64,000 bases of DNA from JACCZX01 sp963801035 (GTDB taxonomy: Bacteria; Pseudomonadota; Gammaproteobacteria; Burkholderiales; Burkholderiaceae_F): positions 62,001 through 126,000 of the forward strand of contig CAWDDF010000002.1 in the NCBI GenBank assembly GCA_963801035.1. The letters run 5' to 3'. The position numbers and the translations under genes were made by a program. Of this stretch, positions 37,408-47,218 are shown one piece after another; position 1 is the stretch's first letter, and every line of letters begins with the position of its first letter. A model generated the notes under the pieces. It had not been told where the DNA came from. It did not search any database and was given only the letters and a program-made list of their open reading frames with translations.

Positions 37408-37417
37408 GACACCGCCC

Positions 37418-37447
37418 AAAAAAAAGGCCGGCAGAGCCGGCCCTTTT
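37418..37447. terminator. Bidirectional Rho-independent terminator
   Basis: GGCCGGC (37426-37432), loop AGA, GCCGGCC (37436-37442), flanked by an A-run (37418-37425) and a T-run (37444-37447). It ends the dapA-bamC-MBL transcript and the convergent lipoprotein gene. Confidence 0.9.
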
Positions 37448-37462
37448 GTGCCCCAGACGGGA

Positions 37463-37792
37463 TTAGGGCTTGACTGCAGGTTGCGCCTTCTTGTTGGCGG
37501 CGTCGACGGCAGTGCCCGCGGCTGCCTTGTTGGCGTCCTCGACGGGATTGGTCGCCTTCATCGAGTCCATCTTCATCGAGTCGGACTTCATCGAATCGGT
37601 TGAAGACGTGGTGGAAGGTGCAGTCGTCGTGGTTGACGACGGGGCCGGTGCTGGCGTCGGTGTCGTCGCTGGCGCGGGAGCTGGCGCAGGCGCGGGTGCA
37701 GGCGTCGGCGCGGGCGGCGGAGCCGGCTCTTTTCTGCCGCAAGCGGCGAGCGCAACGACCATCATCGAAGCGAGCAATAGCGACTTATTCAT
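37463..37792 (-). CDS. Pro/Ala-rich small lipoprotein
   Basis: A 109-residue predicted lipoprotein: leader MNKSLLLASMMVVALAAC with C18 as the lipidated residue. The mature part is low complexity: a Pro-Ala repeat of about 25 residues, a Thr/Ser block, then tandem DSMK units (TDSMKSDSMKMDSMK), and an Ala/Lys-rich end. It could span the periplasm or bind the cell wall; no function is known. The start is ATG 37792 with AAGGG upstream; an in-frame ATG six codons earlier is possible. Confidence 0.75.
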   Translation of the reverse strand: MNKSLLLASMMVVALAACGRKEPAPPPAPTPAPAPAPAPAPATTPTPAPAPSSTTTTAPSTTSSTDSMKSDSMKMDSMKATNPVEDANKAAAGTAVDAANKKAQPAVKP

Positions 37793-37920
37793 TTTGTACG
37801 AACCCTTCATGGTTATCCGGTAACGGTATGTCTTGATTGGTTGATTTTGGTGAAGCACTCGCGAGTATAGCTGCGCGGTCATCATCCCCAGCAAGATTGA
37901 TGCCCGGGCGTTGGTACTGA

Positions 37921-38445
37921 TCAACCCAGCCCGAGTGGAACAACAGGAAGATTGTGTGCCGCAGCCTCCCAGCGCCGGTGGAACGCTGCAATCAGAGGCT
38001 GGGCATGGGGCTTGTTGTTGAACCACAGATCGCCGCGCGCTTGCGCTGTCGGTTTCATGTCCAGAACCGTCGCGTCGTCAGCAATCAGCAGCGCGTCGTC
38101 GCCAACCGGGTCGTCATTTGAAGCGACGCGCATTTCGAGCGCGAGCGGAAAACGCAGCTGCAGTGCGCGCAGCCGTGCAGCGCGCGTATCAAGCCAGATT
38201 GAATCGTCAACCAGCAGCCGAACTCTCGCGCTGCGATGAGCCAGCAAAAATTTCGACAACAGGCCAACAACCTCCGCTCTGGATAGATCGAAGATCGAAA
38301 GGTCGGAGTGCATGCACAGTACGCTCCGGGTTGCTGCCTCGATGGTTTCTAAGACTGCGGTGTGTGTTTCGGCGCGTGAAGTAATCAGCGTGCGTTGAGG
38401 CGCGGGCGGGGTTGCGGCTTCATCGGGCGACGTTTCGGAACTCAT
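37921..38445 (-). CDS. DUF7931 (phospholipase D-like) hypothetical protein
   Basis: A 174-residue protein of unknown function. It resembles a single phospholipase D-like half domain without a clear HKD motif: SRAETHTAVLETIEAATRSV, LLVDDSIWLDTRAARL, and a C-terminal FNNKPHAQPLIAAFHRRWE. It starts nine bases after the stop of roxA and is on the same strand, so probably co-transcribed with it. The 128 bases between it and the lipoprotein hold nothing I recognise. Confidence 0.7.
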   Translation of the reverse strand: MSSETSPDEAATPPAPQRTLITSRAETHTAVLETIEAATRSVLCMHSDLSIFDLSRAEVVGLLSKFLLAHRSARVRLLVDDSIWLDTRAARLRALQLRFPLALEMRVASNDDPVGDDALLIADDATVLDMKPTAQARGDLWFNNKPHAQPLIAAFHRRWEAAAHNLPVVPLGLG

Positions 38446-38454
38446 CGCAAAATC

Positions 38455-39597
38455 TTAATCGACGACCGTCCAGCCCACCCCGTACCACGCATGCAGTACG
38501 GCCCAGGCTGACGCAGGCGCGCGCTGCGCCTGATCTGCCGACAGGCTGCGTTGATCCGCCAACGCACGAAGCGTAGGCATCGCATTACGCGCAGGCTGGC
38601 TCAACTCGCCATTGATTCCGACCGATGCGTTCGAATACAGCATTCGAGTTTTGCGATCCAGCCGCAGGCCGTGCGCAGTTACTCGACGTCGAAACTGTGC
38701 GGACGATAAGGGCTTTGCAGGCGCATCAAAGACCGTTGTTGCCTTGGGCTCGCTCAAGTCGCGCAGCAAGAAACGCTCAGTGTCCGTCTGGCTAGGCTTG
38801 TGCTGCGAGAGTTCGGAGTGGATCTTTCGCGTCATCGCGCGTGGGAGAGCGGCAGGATGCGCGGCCACTGTGGCACCGACGTCTGCATATCGGCCGCTCG
38901 GATTGGCGTGCTCAGCATAGTCGGCGAACCAAGGCTCGATGAGTTGCATATAGCCCGGTGCGCGAAAGCCAATCGAATAGGTCATGCATTCGCCAAGTGC
39001 GACGCCCTCGTGGGCGACGCCTGGCGGCAGATAAAGCATGTCGCCTGCGTCGAGAACCCACTCACTCGAGGCACGAAAGCCTTCGACATTGTTGATCGGC
39101 GATGCTTGCGTTGAGCGCAACCCGCGTTGCCGGCTGATACGCCATCGTCGGCGGCCAGAGGCTTGCAGCAGAAAGACATCGTATGAGTCGACATGCGGCC
39201 CGACACCTCCACCATCGGTCGCAAAGCTGACCATCAGATCGTCGAGCCGCGCGTCGGGAATGAATCTGAAGCGTGACAGCAGCTCGCGGGCCGGGTCGTC
39301 GAGCAGGTCCACCCCCTGCACAAGCAAAGTCCAGCGGGGGCGCTGAATCGATGGCAGCCGCCGAAACGGACCATGCTGCAGTGAACGTCGTCCGCGCGAC
39401 GAGCTGATCAGGCGGCTTTCAGCGCGCGAATCGCGCGCTAGCTCGAACAGGCGCTTCCGATCGACGGCTGGAACAAAGCCCTCCAGCGCTGAGCGAATCA
39501 ACAGCGGCTTGCGTTGCCAGTACTGGCGCATGAATTGCTGCACGCTGATCGAACCCAGCCGCTGGATGATTGAAGATCGGATTGCGGATCGACTCAC
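38455..39597 (-). CDS. roxA: JmjC/cupin ribosomal protein arginine hydroxylase (YcfD/RoxA-like)
   Basis: A 380-residue 2-oxoglutarate/Fe(II) oxygenase. The iron ligands H135-x-D137 (GPHVDSYDVF) and H196 (GVAHEG) are present. The N-terminal QFMRQYWQRKPLLIRSAL is the usual opening of the ROX family, whose E. coli member hydroxylates Arg81 of ribosomal protein uL16. The C-terminal dimerisation and winged-helix region is also the expected length. Divergent from the SlyD-like gene, with 20 bases between starts. Confidence 0.9.
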   Translation of the reverse strand: MSRSAIRSSIIQRLGSISVQQFMRQYWQRKPLLIRSALEGFVPAVDRKRLFELARDSRAESRLISSSRGRRSLQHGPFRRLPSIQRPRWTLLVQGVDLLDDPARELLSRFRFIPDARLDDLMVSFATDGGGVGPHVDSYDVFLLQASGRRRWRISRQRGLRSTQASPINNVEGFRASSEWVLDAGDMLYLPPGVAHEGVALGECMTYSIGFRAPGYMQLIEPWFADYAEHANPSGRYADVGATVAAHPAALPRAMTRKIHSELSQHKPSQTDTERFLLRDLSEPKATTVFDAPAKPLSSAQFRRRVTAHGLRLDRKTRMLYSNASVGINGELSQPARNAMPTLRALADQRSLSADQAQRAPASAWAVLHAWYGVGWTVVD

Positions 39598-39617
39598 CCG
39601 ACGATTATAGGAAGACG

Positions 39618-40142
39618 ATGATTTACGATCGCGATGACATGAAGATCGACGACGGCACTTTGGTCAGCATCGACGTGGAGATGTATGACGCGCAGGGAAA
39701 CCTGCTCGAAAAATCAGATGAGCCGCTGACTTATTTGCACGGCCACGGTGACATCTTCAGCCGTATCGAGGATGAGTTGAGCGGCAAGGAAGCGGGCGCC
39801 GATGTCTCGATACACATCGAACCCGAAGAAGCATTCGGCGACTACGACCCCGAACTCGTTACGTTGGTGCGCGTCGAGGATTTGGGCGAGGGCGCCGCTG
39901 TCGGGATGCGAGTCGACGGCGCAGGTGTTGGCGCATCAGCCGCCGAATACACGATCACAGACATCGCCGAAGGAATGGCGGTGTTGGATGCAAATCATCC
40001 GCTCGCCGGGTTTGCGCTGCGATTCGAGATCAAAGTGATCGATGTGCGTGAAGCGACGCCGGACGAAATCGAATCTGCGGAATCGCCGGCGTTGCCGGAC
40101 TTTTTGCATGTGGCTCCGCCGTCGGGACGGACGCTGCATTAG
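39618..40142 (+). CDS. SlyD-like FKBP-type peptidyl-prolyl isomerase
   Basis: A 174-residue protein with an FKBP domain interrupted by an IF chaperone domain, as in SlyD: TLVSIDVEMYDAQGNLLEKS, LTYLHGHGDIFSRIEDELSG, VSIHIEPEEAFGDYDPELV. The histidine-rich metal tail of E. coli SlyD is absent. The start is ATG 39618, with AGGAAG at 39609-39614; ATG 39639 is possible. The stop overlaps that of the convergent mutS by two bases. Confidence 0.9.
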   Translation: MIYDRDDMKIDDGTLVSIDVEMYDAQGNLLEKSDEPLTYLHGHGDIFSRIEDELSGKEAGADVSIHIEPEEAFGDYDPELVTLVRVEDLGEGAAVGMRVDGAGVGASAAEYTITDIAEGMAVLDANHPLAGFALRFEIKVIDVREATPDEIESAESPALPDFLHVAPPSGRTLH

Positions 40143-42736
40143 TCCGCTTCGGCTTCTCGCTTCAGTTTTCCGAGAAGCGCGTGGGCTTCGCGCGGCGACA
40201 CTCCGTCAAGGTCGAGGCCTCGCAGCTGCTTGCGCAGTTCTGCGTCGGGATCGGCATTTGCGACGCCGGCGTGCCGGTCGACGCGAAAAGATCCAGCTGC
40301 GGCCGCTTGCCGAGTGCTCGCTCCTCCAGCTGGCCAAGTAGTGAGCGAGCACGTTTGACGACAGCGCCAGGCACGCCGGCGAGCTGCGCCACAGCGAGCC
40401 CATAGCTCTTACTGGCCGGACCCTCGCGCACCTCGTGCAAGAACACGACTTTGCCGTTGGCCTCAGCAGCGGCGACATGCACGTTGGCTATCTCCGGGTG
40501 CTGCTCCGCTAATTGCGTCAATTCGAAATAATGCGTCGCAAACATCGTCATCGAACGATTTTTCTCGACCAGCTCGCGCGCGATCGAAGCAGCGAGCGCC
40601 ATGCCGTCGAAGGTCGATGTGCCACGGCCGATTTCGTCCATCAGCACCAGGCTTTGCTCGGTCGCGGCGTTCAGGATTGCGGCGGCTTCGGTCATTTCGA
40701 CCATGAAGGTCGAGCGCCCGCGCGCCAGATCGTCGGCGGCGCCGATGCGGGTCTGAATGCTGTCGATCGGCCCGAGCGTTGCGGCGCTGGCGGGAACGAA
40801 ACTTCCTGCGTACGCAAGCAGCGCGATCAGCGCGATCGAACGCATGTAGGTCGATTTGCCGCCCATGTTCGGGCCGGTAATGACCAGCAGCCGGCGGCCT
40901 GGGCGTAGGTTGCAGTCATTCGGCACGTAGGTTTCGCATTCGTGCTCGACAACGGCATGGCGCGCGCCACGGACGTCGATCTGCGGGCTGTCGACCAGCT
41001 GCGGGCGAACCCAGCGTGCGCGCTCGGCGTGATTGGCAAGAGCCAGCAGAGCATCGATCGACGCCAAAGCGTCGGCGCAGCGCTGCAGCGACGTCACGTG
41101 CTGCGCGGCCTGGGCGACGATGTCGTCGTACAAGACCTTTTCGCGCGCGAGTGCGCGGTCGCGGGCGGATAGCGCCTTGTCTTCAAACGTTTTCAGCTCG
41201 GGCGTGATGTAACGCTCGGCGTTCTTCAGCGTCTGTCGACGGCGATAGTCGTCGGGTACCTTGATCGTTTGGCCGTGCGTGACTTCGATGTAGAAACCGT
41301 GCACACGGTTGTATTCGACACGCAGGTTGCCGATGCCGGTGCGCGTCCGCTCGCGCGCTTCGAGATCGACGAGGAACTGACCGGTGTGGTCGCGAAGCGC
41401 GCGCAACTCGTCGAGCTCGGCGTCGAAACCGGCGGCGACGACATCGCCGTCGCGTACCGCGTATGCCGGTTCAACGAGGAGTGCGCGCGTCAGCAGCGAT
41501 TGAAAGTCATCTGGGATGGTCAGATGCTCGCGCAGGGCTGTCAAACAGCGGAGCCACCGCGTCGGCCATCAGCGATGCCGTGCGTGTCACGTGTGGCAAC
41601 GCTCGTCGCAAAGCGGCGAGCTCGCGCGGACGAACCGAGCGCAGCGCGATGCGGGAGGCGATGCGCTCGACGTCTGGCACTTCCTTGAGTTCTACCGACA
41701 GTTGTTGGCGCAAAGACTCGTGCGCGAGCATCTCTTCGATCGCTTCGTGGCGCGCCGCCGCGGTGTTGCGATCGCGCAGCGGATGGTGCAGCCAATGCCG
41801 CAGACGCCGGCTTCCCATCGTCGTCGCGCAATGATCCAGCAGGCTGAACAACGTCGGTCCGTCTGCGCCGCGCAGCGTCTCGGTGATTTCCAGATTGCGG
41901 CGCGTGACCGGATCGAGCGCGATGAAGTCCGAGATCGACTCGCGCTTCAGCGATGCAATGTGCGGCAGCCGACTACCCTGCGTCGATTGCGCGTAATCCA
42001 GCAGCGCGGCGCAAGCGGCGAGAATTTCGGGTGCATCGGCGACGCCGAACGCGTCCAGGGCTGCCACTTGCAGCTGCTCCTTGAGCATCGCTTCGCCGCG
42101 CGCAGCGTCGAAGTGCCAATCGGGCCTTGCTTGCGCAGTGCACGGCAGCGAGTCGATCAACGCATGCAGCGCATCGCTCCAGCTTTCTGCAATCAAGATT
42201 TCCGACGGATCGATGCGCGCGAGCTCCGATTCCAATCGCGCTGCTGGAATACTCGTCGCGCGTAGCTCGCCCGATGACAGCGTGAGCCACGCCAGGCCGA
42301 TCGCGCCGTTGCGGCGCGTCGGTGGTGCGAGCGCCAGCAACGTTGCATTCGACTTGTCGTTCAGCAGCGACGTGTCGGTGAGCGTCCCCGGCGTAACGAC
42401 GCGCACGACTTTGCGTTCGACCGGTCCCTTGCTGGTGGCGGGATCACCGATCTGCTCGCAGATCGCGACGCTTTCGCCGAGCTTCACCAGCTTGCCGAGA
42501 TACTGCTCGACCGCTACGACCGGTACGCCGGCCATCTTGATCGGCGTGCCCGCTGATGCGCCGCGTGAAGTCAGCGTCAGGTTCAGCAGGCGCGAGCCGC
42601 GCTCGGCGTCGTCATAGAACAGCTCGTAAAAATCGCCCATCCGATAGAACAGCAGCACGTTCGGATGCTCGGCCTTGATGCGCCAGTATTGCTGCATCAT
42701 CGGCGTGTGCCGCGCGAGATCGAGAGCGGCGTTCAT
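40139..42736 (-). CDS. mutS: DNA mismatch repair protein MutS, two frame breaks
   Basis: The mismatch-recognition ATPase. The mismatch-binding motif FYRMGDFYELF, the core and lever domains, Walker A GPNMGGKST and Walker B LVLMDEIGRGTS are all present. An extra T on the coding strand (AAA at plus-strand 41543-41545) shifts the frame after VAPL, and a base is missing near 40273, after the LDLFASTGTP segment. Reading through both gives 865 residues ending LKREAEAD with a TAA at 40139-40141. The N-terminal ATG 42736 fits MutS starts and lies 14 bases after pdxA. Sequence error is likelier than a natural mutator. Confidence 0.9.
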
Positions 42737-42750
42737 GCGATCGATGGTCG

Positions 42751-43752
42751 CTACGCCGCCTGCATTCGGGTTGCGCCCATCCGGCAAGCCAGCGCAAACG
42801 CGTTCTGCATGGCGCCGGTATTGGCGATGCCGCGCCCGGCAATGTCGTACGCCGTGCCATGCGCCGGGGTCGTGATGGAAATCGGCAGGCCGCCAGGCAC
42901 CGTGACGCCTCTGTCGAATCCCATCAGCTTCATCGCGATCTGACCTTGGTCGTGATACATCGTCAGCACGCCGTCGTAGCCGGCGCCGTCCTTGCGCAGC
43001 GCGCGCACGAAGATCGTGTCGGCTGGGAAGGGACCATCGGCGGGAAAGCCGCGCTCGCGCGCAAGCTCTACGCCGGGGCCGATGGTCTCCAATTCTTCCG
43101 TACCGAATGCCCCGTTGTCGCCGTTGTGCGGGTTCAGTCCGCACACCGCGATGCGGGGCGCCTTGATGCCGGTGGACGCCAATCCGCGCGTCAGCAATTC
43201 GACACCCGCTGCGACGCCTTCGCGCGTGATCAGCGCGCTAACGTCCTTCAGCGGCACGTGCGAAGTCACGCGCGACGTCCACAGCGATTCGAGAACGTTG
43301 AATTCGACGCAGCTGCCATGAAAGTCAAGCAGCTCGCAGAAATAGTGCAGCTCATCGGCGTGCTGCATGCCGCCAGCGCGCAACGCCGCCTTGTTCAGCG
43401 GCGCGAAGCACATCGCATCGGCAACGCCGCGCTGGCACAGGTCGAGACCCAGTGCCAGGCCGTCAAGCATGTACCGCCCATTCTTCTGTCCGACCGTGCC
43501 CACGGCGAAGTCGCCTTCATTCACGTGCGCCCAGTCCACGACACGCGGCCGCGCAGGCGCGCGTACAGCGGCACCAAAGTCGAGATCGACGTGCACTTTC
43601 GCGCTGCGCATGCCGTCGTCGAGCACCGGGCGGCTGCCGATCAGCAGGATGTCGGCCGCCTGCTGCGCGGTGCCGTCAGCGAGGAGCTGCGCGACGAGTT
43701 CAGGCCCAATACCGGCGGGGTCGCCGGTGAACAGTGCGATCGTCGGCTTCAC
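42751..43752 (-). CDS. pdxA: 4-hydroxythreonine-4-phosphate dehydrogenase family (PdxA-like)
   Basis: A 333-residue NAD-dependent oxidative decarboxylase-fold enzyme. Family motifs: FTGDPAGIGPELVA, CGLNPHNGDNGAFG (metal ligand His) and TMYHDQGQIAMKL. PdxA makes vitamin B6 precursor, but this protein is encoded in an overlap with a Bug-type receptor, a context typical of catabolic PdxA2-type paralogues that act on phospho-threonate or dihydro-diol acids. Which role applies cannot be decided here. The start is GTG overlapping the stop of the receptor gene. Confidence 0.88.
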   Translation of the reverse strand: MKPTIALFTGDPAGIGPELVAQLLADGTAQQAADILLIGSRPVLDDGMRSAKVHVDLDFGAAVRAPARPRVVDWAHVNEGDFAVGTVGQKNGRYMLDGLALGLDLCQRGVADAMCFAPLNKAALRAGGMQHADELHYFCELLDFHGSCVEFNVLESLWTSRVTSHVPLKDVSALITREGVAAGVELLTRGLASTGIKAPRIAVCGLNPHNGDNGAFGTEELETIGPGVELARERGFPADGPFPADTIFVRALRKDGAGYDGVLTMYHDQGQIAMKLMGFDRGVTVPGGLPISITTPAHGTAYDIAGRGIANTGAMQNAFALACRMGATRMQAA

Positions 43753-44720
43753 TGCTCGATCTTCACATTCGCGTCCTTGATCAGCCGGCCAAAGCGTTCA
43801 TAGTCGGACTTCACCAGCGCCGCGAATTGCTCTTGCGTGATCTTGCCGGGTTCGCCACCGAGCGCGATGAGGCGCTTCTGCACATCGGGCAGCTGCAACA
43901 CCTTGATCGTCTCTGCGTAGATCCGGTTGACCACGTCCTTTGGCGTCCCTGCGGTCACGAACAGGCCGTACCAAGTCGTCATCTCAACGCCGGGCAGTCC
44001 GGCTTCGGCGAGGGTCGGTACGTCGGGCAGTTCTGGCGAGCGCTGCGGACTCATCACCGCGAGCGCCTTGACCTTGCCGCCCTTGATGAATGCCATCGCC
44101 GACGAGGTTGTGTCGAAGTTCATCTGAATCTGCCCACCGGAAAGATCGGCCAGCGCTTGCGCCGAGCCCTTGTACGGAATGTGAACGGCCTTGGTGCCGG
44201 CGGCAAGATTGAACGCCTCACCGGCGAGGTGCTGTGTACTGCCCACGCCCGACGAGCCGTAGGAGAACGCCTCGGGCTTGGCCTTCATCAGTGCAATCAG
44301 CTCCTTGACATTGTTCGCCGGCACATTCGGCGCCACCACCAGCACGTTCGGCACGGTGACGATCAGCGCGATGGGAATCAGATCCTTGTTGGTGTCAAAG
44401 CTCAGCTTGATCAGATGGGGCGCGATCGCTTGGCCGGTGTTGGTCGCGAGCAGCAACGTATGGCCGTCGGGCGCGGCTTTCGCGGTCAGGTCGGCGGCGA
44501 TCGTGTTGGATGCGCCGGGCCGGTTCTCGACAATAAATGGCTGGCCCAACGCCGCCTGATACTTTTCTGCAAGGACGCGCGCGATGATGTCGGTGCCGCC
44601 CCCGGCGTTGGCGCCAACCATGATCCGCACCGGCTTGACCGGGTAGGTCTGCGCCAGCGCGAGCGTTGTAAACGCAGCCATCGCGCACCAGACAGCCCCA
44701 GAGATACAGCGTTTCAACAT
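43749..44720 (-). CDS. Bug-family tripartite tricarboxylate transporter substrate-binding protein
   Basis: A 323-residue periplasmic receptor. The signal peptide (about residues 1-23, ending ALAQT) is followed by YPVKPVRIMVGANAGGGTDI and the family segments ENRPGASNTIAAD and HIPYKGSAQALADLSGGQI. Bug proteins bind carboxylates or aromatic acids for TTT transporters; no TctA/TctB membrane genes are in the window, so this is an orphan receptor. GGAGGA precedes the ATG. It is coupled to the pdxA-like gene, which suggests a shared carboxylate substrate. Confidence 0.92.
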   Translation of the reverse strand: MLKRCISGAVWCAMAAFTTLALAQTYPVKPVRIMVGANAGGGTDIIARVLAEKYQAALGQPFIVENRPGASNTIAADLTAKAAPDGHTLLLATNTGQAIAPHLIKLSFDTNKDLIPIALIVTVPNVLVVAPNVPANNVKELIALMKAKPEAFSYGSSGVGSTQHLAGEAFNLAAGTKAVHIPYKGSAQALADLSGGQIQMNFDTTSSAMAFIKGGKVKALAVMSPQRSPELPDVPTLAEAGLPGVEMTTWYGLFVTAGTPKDVVNRIYAETIKVLQLPDVQKRLIALGGEPGKITQEQFAALVKSDYERFGRLIKDANVKIEQ

Positions 44721-44754
44721 ACGTCCTCCGATTTCAGAATCGCAAACCTCAAAC

Positions 44755-45582
44755 TTAAAGCGCAGCTTGATCAGAGTCGCGCGGCCCGGCAGCCTTTCGC
44801 GTTCCGTGCACGCCACCGACCAGCTTCAGCAATTGCGGAAAAATCTTAGGCGATGCGCACACGATGCGGCCGTCCTCCATGAAGCCGGGGTCGCCCTGAA
44901 AGTTGGAAACGAGCCCGCCCGCCTCAAGAATCAATAGGCTTCCGGCGGCCATGTCCCACGGCGACAGGCCGATTTCCCAGAATCCGTCGAGCCGTCCGGC
45001 CGCGACATAGGCGAGGTCGAGTGCGGCGGCCCCGGGTCGCCGGATTCCGCACGTCGCTTCAGTGATTCTCTTGAACATCTGCACATATTCTTCAAGATGT
45101 TCGATAGAGCGGAACGGAAACCCGGTGCCGATCAGGCAATCGGCCAGTCGTTCGCGCTTTGAAACGCGCAGCCGGCGCTCGTTCATGAACGCGCCGCGAC
45201 CGCGCGTCGCGGTAAACAGCTCGTTGCGCGTCGGGTCGTAGACGACCGCCTGCGTTATGTGCTCGCGATGCCTCAACGCGATCGACACCGCGTACTGCGG
45301 AAAGCCATGAATGAAGTTGGTGGTGCCATCGAGCGGGTCGATGATCCACGTGTACTCCGATTTTCCGGAAGCACCGGATTCTTCGGCGAGGATCGCGTGG
45401 TCCGGATACGCCTTCGTAATGATTTCCAGAATCGCCTGCTCGGCGGCCTTGTCGACTTCGGTGACGAAGTCGCTGCGTCCCTTGTTCGAGACGCGGATCA
45501 AGTCGAGATCGAGGCTGGCGCGATTAATGATCGAGCCGGCCTTGCGAGCGGCCTTGATGGCCGTGTTGAGCATCGGGTGCAT
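44755..45582 (-). CDS. suhB: Inositol-1-monophosphatase / SuhB
   Basis: A 275-residue magnesium-dependent phosphatase. Metal motifs: ILAEESG, IDPLDGTTNFIHG and the C-terminal WDMAAGSLLILEAGG. In Proteobacteria SuhB also binds the NusA/NusB antitermination complex on rRNA operons. Divergent from trmJ, a conserved arrangement in Betaproteobacteria. Length and motifs are normal. Confidence 0.95.
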   Translation of the reverse strand: MHPMLNTAIKAARKAGSIINRASLDLDLIRVSNKGRSDFVTEVDKAAEQAILEIITKAYPDHAILAEESGASGKSEYTWIIDPLDGTTNFIHGFPQYAVSIALRHREHITQAVVYDPTRNELFTATRGRGAFMNERRLRVSKRERLADCLIGTGFPFRSIEHLEEYVQMFKRITEATCGIRRPGAAALDLAYVAAGRLDGFWEIGLSPWDMAAGSLLILEAGGLVSNFQGDPGFMEDGRIVCASPKIFPQLLKLVGGVHGTRKAAGPRDSDQAAL

Positions 45583-45665
45583 GAGGAAGCGCGCTCAAGA
45601 AATTCGAGCGGCGATTAGACTGAGCGCGCAGTTTAGTGCATCGACGTTCAACCTCTGCCGACCAC

Positions 45666-46444
45666 GTGTTCGATCGCGTTCGCTTTGTTCTTGTCGCCCC
45701 CAGTCATCCCGGCAATATCGGTGCGGCCGCACGGGCGATAAAGACGATGGGCTTCCGTCGGCTCGTGATCGTGAACCCGCGTCTACCCGACTATCGCGAG
45801 CATCCGGAGGCTGTCGCGCTTGCGACCGGCGGCAACGATGTGCTGGCGGCGAGCGAGATTCACATCGACGTTGGCGCAAGCGCTGGAAGGTGTCACGACA
45901 GCGTATGCAATGACCGGATACGACCGCCAGTTCGGTCCGCCAATGGTCGATGCTCGTAGAGCGGCACTGCAGACGGCGCAAGCGCTTGAGCTCGCGAGAG
46001 GAGGGCGACGTTGCGTTCGTGTTCGGCACCGAGCGCGATGGGCTGCGTAACGAAGACGTCGAGCGTTGCCAGTTCTGCTGCGGAATTCCTGCGAGCGCCG
46101 AGTTTTCGTCGCTGAACCTGGCGCAGGCCGTGCAGGTGACGGCGTACGAATGCCAGCTCGCGCTGAGGGGTGGCGCCGACGTTCAACCCGAGCAGACGCG
46201 CTTTGGCGACGACGAAGCACCCGTGAGTGTGGACGCGCTGGAGGGTTTGTATACCCATTTGGAACAGGCGATGGTGGCGATCGGATACCTCGACCCTGAG
46301 GAGCCAAAGCGGCTGATGGCCCGGCTTCGCAGGCTGTTCAATCGGGCGCGCCCTACGCAGACCGAGCTCGATGTTCTGCGCGGCATCAGCGCCGCCATCA
46401 TTGAATCGCGCAGCGAGCGCGCCGGACGCAAGAGAATCCGCTAG
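45666..46444 (+). CDS. trmJ: tRNA (cytidine/uridine-2'-O-)-methyltransferase TrmJ, two frame breaks
   Basis: A SPOUT-fold tRNA methyltransferase that modifies position 32. The N-terminal VLVAPSHPGNIGAAARAIKT and the SAM-knot residues FVFGTERDGL and SLNLAQAVQV are in different frames. An extra base near 45862 (before LAQALEGVTTAYAMTGYDRQ) and another near 45990 (before EEGDVAFVFG) cause this. Corrected length is 258 residues from GTG 45666; GTG 45636 in the same frame would add ten residues. cysE follows after 13 bases. Confidence 0.87.
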
Positions 46445-46457
46445 CTACAATCATTCG

Positions 46458-47216
46458 ATGTTTACCCAGCTTCGCGAAGACATCGATTGCATTCTGCAGC
46501 GGGATCCTGCTGCGCGCTCGCGCTGGGAAGTGCTGACGTGCTACCCGGGCGTGCACGCGCTGTGGATGCACCGTCTGGCGCACGGTTGCTGGCAAAACGG
46601 TTTTACTTGGCTCGGGCGTTTCATTTCGCACGTCAATCGTTTTCTTACCGGCATAGAAATTCATCCCGGCGCGCAGATCGGCCGCTTCGTGTTCATCGAT
46701 CACGGCATGGGAATCGTGATCGGCGAAACCGCGGTGATCGGTGATGGTTCGACGATCTATCAGGGTGTCACGCTCGGCGGGACGTCGACGATGAAAGGCG
46801 CGAAGCGGCACCCGACGCTCGGGCGTAACGTGATCGTCGGCGCGGGTGCCAAGGTGCTTGGCGGATTTACGGTCGGCGATCGCGCCCGCATCGGCTCCAA
46901 CGCCGTGGTCGTGAAAGAGGTGCCGGCAGGCGCAACGGCGGTCGGAAACCCGGCGCGCATCCTGCACAAGGAAACGGAAGCACAACGCGAAGAAGCCGCC
47001 AACGCGATGGGATTTTCTGCGTACGGAATTACGCAGGAAGGCGACGATCCGCTGACCAAGGCTCTGCATGGCCTGATCGACCACGCTGCGGCCCAGCAGC
47101 GTGAAATCGAACGTCTGGTCTCGGCGCTGGAGCGCAGCGGCATTTCGCTCGACGAAGTATCGATCGAGGTGTCGAAGGTCGATGCAGCGCAGTTGAATCG
47201 GCTCGTCGACGAATAG
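46458..47216 (+). CDS. cysE: Serine O-acetyltransferase
   Basis: A 252-residue enzyme that acetylates serine, the first step of cysteine synthesis. The N-terminal helical domain (VLTCYPGVHALWMHRLAH) and the left-handed beta-helix (EIHPGAQIGRFVFIDHG, GETAVIGDG, GGTSTMKGAKRHPTLG) are complete. TACAAT lies seven bases before the ATG (46446-46451). It is probably transcribed with trmJ and converges on lpxH with two bases between stops. Confidence 0.96.
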   Translation: MFTQLREDIDCILQRDPAARSRWEVLTCYPGVHALWMHRLAHGCWQNGFTWLGRFISHVNRFLTGIEIHPGAQIGRFVFIDHGMGIVIGETAVIGDGSTIYQGVTLGGTSTMKGAKRHPTLGRNVIVGAGAKVLGGFTVGDRARIGSNAVVVKEVPAGATAVGNPARILHKETEAQREEAANAMGFSAYGITQEGDDPLTKALHGLIDHAAAQQREIERLVSALERSGISLDEVSIEVSKVDAAQLNRLVDE

Positions 47217-47218
47217 CT

